Assembly (NCBI GenBank): GCA_036505875.1
Contig: DASXSR010000222.1
Span: 1-12,004 of the forward strand
DNA length: 12,004 nucleotides
Origin: Onstottus_A sp036505875
GTDB taxonomy: Bacteria; Acidobacteriota; Blastocatellia; UBA7656
Direction of reading: 5' to 3'
In this document: one piece after another, positions 8,173 to 12,004 of the stretch
How the letters are laid out: the number at the start of each line of letters is the position of its first letter
Position numbering within the stretch: the stretch's first letter is position 1
Position numbers and translations under genes: made by a program
The notes under the pieces: generated by a model
The model's input: the letters and a program-made list of their open reading frames with translations, nothing else
Database searches by the model: none
What the model was told of the DNA's origin: nothing

Positions 8173-8265
8173 GTGGGTGGGATTTCGACAAAACCTCGTG
8201 CGCACCAAACCTTGAGTGTCGCCTTTGCTCTTTGTCTTTTCAGCTTTGTCTTTTTACTTTTTCCT
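7851..8265. repeat. Outer purine/pyrimidine inverted arms around the hairpin cluster
   Basis: A purine-rich stretch (7851-7886, starting AGGAAAAAG) is matched in inverted orientation by a pyrimidine-rich stretch (8230-8265, ending CTTTTTCCT). About 23 of 36 positions match ungapped, including a perfect 9-base end. The right arm lies in the Omp85 coding sequence and encodes the hydrophobic core of its signal peptide. Both arms are low-complexity, so chance resemblance is possible. Confidence 0.4.
7923..8180. repeat. Four CCACCCAC-loop-GTGGGTGG hairpin units in two inverted pairs
   Basis: Units lie at 7923-7942, 7991-8010, 8093-8112 and 8161-8180. Each has 8-base arms CCACCCAC/GTGGGTGG around a 4-base loop; the first and last stems are perfect and the middle two have one mismatch. 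The loops are GTCA and GGCA in the left pair and TGCC in the right pair, so the right pair is inverted. Flanks confirm this: the 20 bases after unit 1 (ATCATTCAG...GCCTAC) recur inverted before unit 4, and those after unit 2 (ATTGTTCA...) recur inverted before unit 3. Arm-to-arm spacing within each pair is 64 bases on both sides. The region is therefore one nested imperfect palindrome centred near 8052. Confidence 0.88.
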
Positions 8266-11097
8266 TCCGTTTTTGCCAGCGACGTGGGCGACTTTCTCGG
8301 AAAGCGCGTAACAAGAGTCGACGTTGTCATTGAGGGTGCTCCAAACGCCAGCGTCACGGAGATCCGATCGATGCTGGATGTCGCCGCGGGTCAGGACTAT
8401 TCGCCGGTTCGCATCCATGATTCGCTCTTGAGGCTTTATCGCTCGGGCCTGATCTCGGGCGCGAAAGTTGAAGGAGTCGCCGAGGGCGCAAACGGAGTCG
8501 CGCTTCGTTTCGTCGTTAAGCCGCAGGCTCGCATCGAGAGTGTGGTCTTGGAAGGGACCCCGATCTTTCCAGCCGCTGAGATAAAAGCGCGGTTGAACGG
8601 TCTCGATTCCGGCGAGCGCTTGTCGATCGGCGCCGTCACGCGAGGTCTCGCTGATCTCACGGCATTTTATTCCGCTCGTGGCTATTATCAGGCAAAGATC
8701 TCTTACGACCTTCGCCTCGACCCTTCCAGCACTCGCGCGATTGTGGCTTACAACATAACGCCGGGCGAGCAAGCCAGGGTGTCAACGGTTAACATTATTC
8801 CCGAAGGCGCGACCGTCGATATTTCCAAGGTGAAGCCCACGATACTTCCGGGCCAGGCGTTCAGCGAGGCGGTGCTTCAAGACTTTATCGAGCACCTCAA
8901 ACAAGAATACCTGAAGCAGGGTTACCTCGCAGTCCGAGTGACAAACAATACTGTGCCCGATACGGCCACCAACAAGGTGCCGGTGACGATAAAAATTGAA
9001 TCGGGCCCTCGCGTAGAAGTTCAAATAGTCGGCCTGGACGTGAGTCAGAAAGATAAAGAGAAGACCCTGCCGTTCTACAAGCAAGGTGGCGTGGACGACT
9101 TTATGCTCGAGGAGGGGAGACGCAGCCTGCTCGATTATGCCCAGCGCAAGGGTTTCTTCTTCGCGTCGGTCACTCGACCTGACGCCACCGATCTGTCCCA
9201 GCCTGCGGTGACTTTGACCTACAAGGTCGAGCCGGGCAAGCAATACACGCTCAGCGACATCGAGATTCACGGCGTGGATGCGATCCCGCATCGGACGCTC
9301 GAAGAGCAAATGAAGACGAAGATGTCGACACCGATCCCCATTTTCGGAAGCCGCGGAATCACCAGCGATGACATGTTGCGGCAGGACGCGAACCTGATCT
9401 CGAAGCGGCTGCGCGCGGTCGGCTATCGAAGGGCGCACGTCGACGTGAGGCGAGGCGTTTCGTTGACCGGCAACAACCTGATTATCACTTTTGACGTTGA
9501 TCAAGGCCCTCGCACGTACGTTGAGGAGGTAAACCTCCGCGGCAACCAACTGATGTCGAGCGCCGAGCTTGAGGCGCGGCTTGAAATCAAGCCTGGCGAC
9601 CCGTTGGTCGAAAGCGCGGTGAATAACGATGCCGATCAACTGTTGGCCGCATACACGACACAAGGTTTCGCCAGCGCCGAGGTCGTTCATGAGGCAGTCG
9701 ACCTCGGAAACATAAATGGTCAGGACCGGGTGAGGTTGATCTTCAGCGTAAGTGAAGGCAATCGCGTTCGCATTCGCGGTGTGACGACGCGAGGGACGGC
9801 GGTAACAAACAAGGGCCGGCTCTCGCGCGATTTTTATGAGTTCAAGACTGGTGATTGGCTCCGCAATGACCTGTTGCAAGACACCGAACGGCAACTTTAC
9901 GAAACCAACGCCTTCACCTCGGTAACGATAAACTCGGACGCGGCCGGGCAAACCGTGAATGGAATCGAAGAGCGCGACGTGACCGTGAACGTTTTGGAAT
10001 CGAAGCGGCGCGATGTTGTCTACGGTCTGGGCTACCAGACGAACACCGCCAGCGCCAAGACCATTCCCGGATTGAGCTCGTTGCAGGGCGTGCGTGGGCT
10101 TACGCAGCTAACCTACTACAATCTGTTCGGCCGGCTGTACACCGGAACCACTCAGATACGTGTTTCGCAGAACGAACTGTTCGGGCAGGTGTCGCTTCAA
10201 AACCCGCGCCCGTTTGGAACGAATTTTCCCGCGCTCCTCTCGCTGTTTGCCAGAAGGCTCGGTGAAAAGAATTTTCGCACTGATCGCTACACGGTAAACC
10301 TTCAGGTTGAAAAGCGGTTTTCGCTCGACTTCATCGTGTACATGAGCTACTACTTCGAGCGAATCAGCATCTTCGACTTACCGCCCGATTTCACCGTGGC
10401 AGAGATTCAGCGAAACTCGCAACCGATCAGGATTGGGCGAATAGGGCCGAGCTTCCTGCGCGACAAACGTGACAACAAATTCGATCCGACTATGGGCAAT
10501 CAGACTTTGGGCAGCCTTTACTTCTCGACCACTGCGCTTGGCGGCAGCGAGCAATTCGTGAAGCTGTTTATCGAGCACGATCGCTTCTATCCGATTCACA
10601 AATTTCGCGACACCGTGTTTTCGATTGGCGCCCGGCTCGGCTTGGCGACGCCGTTTGGCGGAAAGCAATCGCTTCCAATTTCTGAGCGGTTCTTTGGGGG
10701 AGGCGCTCGCGATCTGCGCGGATTCGGATTTGAGGAAGCGGGACCTCAGATTGTAATCCCCAAGCGCGATTCGAATGGAAACATAGTCAAAGACTCGAGC
10801 GGCAATACGATATTTCAGGCAAGCCCGTTGGGGGGCAACGGCCTGCTCGTGATCAACAACGAGCTGAGATTTCCGTTGTATCGAATCCTCGGAGGCATCC
10901 TGTTCTCGGACACCGGCAACGTCTTCGAGCGGGTCCGAGATATGAAACCCAGCAACATCACCCAGTCAGTCGGATTTGGATTGAGAATAAAGACGCCGGT
11001 CGGACCGGTCAGGTTCGATTGGGGATTCATCGTGCTCAACAAGCCGCCGGGAGTGTCGGGTTCGCACAAGCACTTCACGATCGGGCAGACTTTCTAA
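8173..11097 (+). CDS. Omp85-family outer membrane assembly protein (BamA/TamA-type) with seven POTRA domains
   Basis: Predicted outer-membrane beta-barrel that inserts proteins into the outer membrane, probably working with the TamB protein encoded just upstream. With the GTG start there are 974 residues: signal peptide (basic MGGISTKPRAHQT, hydrophobic LSVAFALCLFSFVFLLF, cleavage after SVFA, residue 35), seven POTRA domains starting near residues 44, 120, 201, 278, 357, 446 and 531, then a barrel from about 613. The barrel has the loop-6 signature LRGF (Arg849 within GGGARDLRGFGF) and ends in a phenylalanine beta-signal (HFTIGQTF). BamA usually has five POTRAs and TamA three. The start is uncertain: TTG 8212 leaves no basic n-region, ATG 8038 and TTG 7840 add translated repeats, though TTG 7840 has the best ribosome binding site. 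The GTG lies in a hairpin unit. BamA versus TamA cannot be settled; position favours TamA-like, size BamA-like. Confidence 0.9.
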   Translation: MGGISTKPRAHQTLSVAFALCLFSFVFLLFPSVFASDVGDFLGKRVTRVDVVIEGAPNASVTEIRSMLDVAAGQDYSPVRIHDSLLRLYRSGLISGAKVEGVAEGANGVALRFVVKPQARIESVVLEGTPIFPAAEIKARLNGLDSGERLSIGAVTRGLADLTAFYSARGYYQAKISYDLRLDPSSTRAIVAYNITPGEQARVSTVNIIPEGATVDISKVKPTILPGQAFSEAVLQDFIEHLKQEYLKQGYLAVRVTNNTVPDTATNKVPVTIKIESGPRVEVQIVGLDVSQKDKEKTLPFYKQGGVDDFMLEEGRRSLLDYAQRKGFFFASVTRPDATDLSQPAVTLTYKVEPGKQYTLSDIEIHGVDAIPHRTLEEQMKTKMSTPIPIFGSRGITSDDMLRQDANLISKRLRAVGYRRAHVDVRRGVSLTGNNLIITFDVDQGPRTYVEEVNLRGNQLMSSAELEARLEIKPGDPLVESAVNNDADQLLAAYTTQGFASAEVVHEAVDLGNINGQDRVRLIFSVSEGNRVRIRGVTTRGTAVTNKGRLSRDFYEFKTGDWLRNDLLQDTERQLYETNAFTSVTINSDAAGQTVNGIEERDVTVNVLESKRRDVVYGLGYQTNTASAKTIPGLSSLQGVRGLTQLTYYNLFGRLYTGTTQIRVSQNELFGQVSLQNPRPFGTNFPALLSLFARRLGEKNFRTDRYTVNLQVEKRFSLDFIVYMSYYFERISIFDLPPDFTVAEIQRNSQPIRIGRIGPSFLRDKRDNKFDPTMGNQTLGSLYFSTTALGGSEQFVKLFIEHDRFYPIHKFRDTVFSIGARLGLATPFGGKQSLPISERFFGGGARDLRGFGFEEAGPQIVIPKRDSNGNIVKDSSGNTIFQASPLGGNGLLVINNELRFPLYRILGGILFSDTGNVFERVRDMKPSNITQSVGFGLRIKTPVGPVRFDWGFIVLNKPPGVSGSHKHFTIGQTF

Positions 11098-11113
11098 CAT
11101 GTTATATGTCTGT

Positions 11114-11204
11114 CATTTTTCATTCGCCATTTTTCATCTGCCATTTGTTCGGCATCGCGCGAGGCAATGTCAAATGAAAGATGTCAAATGGAAAATGGGA
11201 AATG
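11114..11204. repeat. Inverted repeat of the CATTT family at the start of the SurA-like gene
   Basis: The left arm (11114-11147) is a pyrimidine-leaning run of CATTT motifs at about 7-9 base spacing. The right arm (11171-11204) is its imperfect inverted copy (CAAATGAAAGATG...), matching 26 of 34 positions around a 23-base loop. The right arm contains several ATG triplets, including the start codon chosen for the next gene at 11174 and an alternative at 11195. Sequence is unrelated to the other spacer repeats of the window. Confidence 0.8.
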
Positions 11205-11851
11205 CATTCTTCCTGCTGATGGGACTGTTACCGTCGCATGCACTCGGTCAGCAAGTCGTCGACCAGATACTCACGCTGGTCAACAACGAACCGATCATGC
11301 GCACCGATTTGCTCTGGAGCATCGCGATGGATCCGCAAGGGCCCAGTCCGGTTGGCCCGGTTGGCCGCGATCTGCTTTCGCGCAAGCTGGAGGTTATGAT
11401 CGATGAGCGGTTGATCGCGCAGGAGGCCGCCCGCATCCCGACCGCCGAGATCACCCAAGAGGAGATTGACAAGAAGCGCGCCGAGTTGATCCGCAGCTTC
11501 AGGTCCGAAGCGGAGTTTCGCCAGCGTATAGAGTCAGTCGGTTTGACGACGCAAAAGCTCGATGAATTACTGCGCCAAAGAGTCCTGATCGAGAGGTTTG
11601 TCGATTTCCGATTCCGGTCGTTTGTGCTGGTGACTACCCAAGAGATCCAGCAAGATTATGATGGAAACTTTGTGCCCGAAATGCGCAGAAGGGGACAAAT
11701 TCCTCCTGGTCTGGATGAGAGGCTTGAAAAGGGAACAGTTCGCGAGCAGCTCGCTGAGCGACTCAAGGTTAAGAAGATCGACGAGGAAATCGAACGGTGG
11801 CTAGCGGCGGCTCGCCAGCGCGCGGACATAGTTCCGATTGCGGAACCCTGA
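11174..11851 (+). CDS. SurA-like periplasmic chaperone lacking a parvulin domain
   Basis: Probably a periplasmic chaperone for outer-membrane proteins. The 225 residues start with a signal peptide (basic MKDVKWK, hydrophobic NAFFLLMGLLP, cleavage near SHA or ALG, residues 23-25). The SurA N-terminal signature follows: VVDQILTLVNNEPIMRTDLL, where SurA proteins have a V-A-x-V-N-x-x-x-I-x-x-x-E/D pattern. The helical segments DERLIAQEAAR, TQEEIDKKRAEL and QRVLIERFVDFRF come next, then a closing helix (KKIDEEIERWLAAARQRADI) like the C-terminal part of the SurA core. No PPIase domain lies between them, so prolyl isomerase activity is not expected. The gene starts 76 bases after the Omp85 stop. ATG 11174 gives the best signal peptide; ATG 11195 is the alternative, and the in-frame ATG at 11099 would place a repeat-derived leader before the signal peptide. 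The start lies inside the inverted repeat. Confidence 0.8.
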   Translation: MKDVKWKMGNAFFLLMGLLPSHALGQQVVDQILTLVNNEPIMRTDLLWSIAMDPQGPSPVGPVGRDLLSRKLEVMIDERLIAQEAARIPTAEITQEEIDKKRAELIRSFRSEAEFRQRIESVGLTTQKLDELLRQRVLIERFVDFRFRSFVLVTTQEIQQDYDGNFVPEMRRRGQIPPGLDERLEKGTVREQLAERLKVKKIDEEIERWLAAARQRADIVPIAEP

Positions 11852-11880
11852 CCGGTTCACGCGAGACGCGCGCTAAGAGT
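11817..11880. repeat. Direct repeat, copy 1 (end of SurA-like gene and its 3' flank)
   Basis: This 64-base block recurs at 11941-12004 with 60 of 64 bases identical and a start-to-start distance of 124. It covers the last codons of the SurA-like gene, its stop codon and 29 bases downstream. The longest identical run is 29 bases, spanning the stop codon. Confidence 0.95.
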
Positions 11881-11940
11881 TAGTCCAAGTCTGCAAATGT
11901 CAACGAAGTCAAGCCTGACACCTCCGCGACGCTTTTCACC

Positions 11941-12004
11941 AGCGGGCGGACATCGTTCAGATTGCGGAACCCTGACCGGTTCACGCGATACGCGCGCTAA
12001 GAGT
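11941..12004. repeat. Direct repeat, copy 2 (remnant tail of a SurA-like gene)
   Basis: Second copy of the block at 11817-11880; it runs to the window edge, so its true end is unknown. Read in the matching frame it encodes RADIVQIAEP and stop, against RADIVPIAEP in the intact gene. Two of the three coding differences are silent third-position changes (CGC/CGG, ATA/ATC). The 60 bases between the copies show no gene. Confidence 0.93.

Noticed and set aside
7923..8180. CRISPR array
   Set aside because: Only four units, palindromic, in two opposite orientations, with related flanks instead of unique spacers.
8782..9951. 389-codon open frame on the minus strand
   Set aside because: It lies wholly opposite the POTRA-encoding part of the Omp85 gene. 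Its translation is Arg/His/Val-rich, with no recognisable domain, as expected for an antisense shadow.
11892..11910. Minus-strand promoter (TTGACA reading leftward) in the last spacer
   Set aside because: The -35 match is good, but no acceptable -10 lies 15-19 bases beyond it, and no minus-strand gene follows.

Overview
The window looks like chromosomal DNA of a Gram-negative (diderm) bacterium. The coding strand appears moderately GC-rich by eye, and all six recognisable genes read left to right. A TamB, Omp85 and SurA-type cluster requires an outer membrane. The protein style and the hairpin repeats packed into the spacers remind me of Acidobacteriota (Blastocatellia-like) or a similar soil phylum. 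That placement is a guess from pattern memory, not from a search.

Layout. Positions 183-1298 encode a D-2-hydroxyacid dehydrogenase. After a 170-base spacer with a plausible sigma-70 promoter come two riboflavin genes: riboflavin synthase (1469-2119) and a RibB-RibA fusion (2248-3465). Next is an outer-membrane biogenesis cluster: a TamB-like inner-membrane-anchored translocation protein (3602-7843), an Omp85 (BamA/TamA-type) protein with seven POTRA domains (about 8173-11097), and a short SurA-like periplasmic chaperone without a parvulin domain (11174-11851). TamB and Omp85 probably bridge the periplasm, and the SurA-like protein may escort outer-membrane clients. The window ends inside a second copy of the 3' end of the last gene.

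Two things stand out. First, the RibBA fusion has lost metal-ligand residues in both halves. The usual HTEA His of the DHBP synthase half is Gln, and two of the three zinc cysteines of the GTP cyclohydrolase II half are Asp and Thr. Second, the four spacers from riboflavin synthase to the SurA-like gene each hold an inverted repeat of a different sequence family. The next gene starts within a few bases of the repeat or inside it, and two signal peptides appear to be partly encoded by repeat sequence. No tRNA, rRNA, CRISPR array, insertion sequence or FMN riboswitch was recognised.
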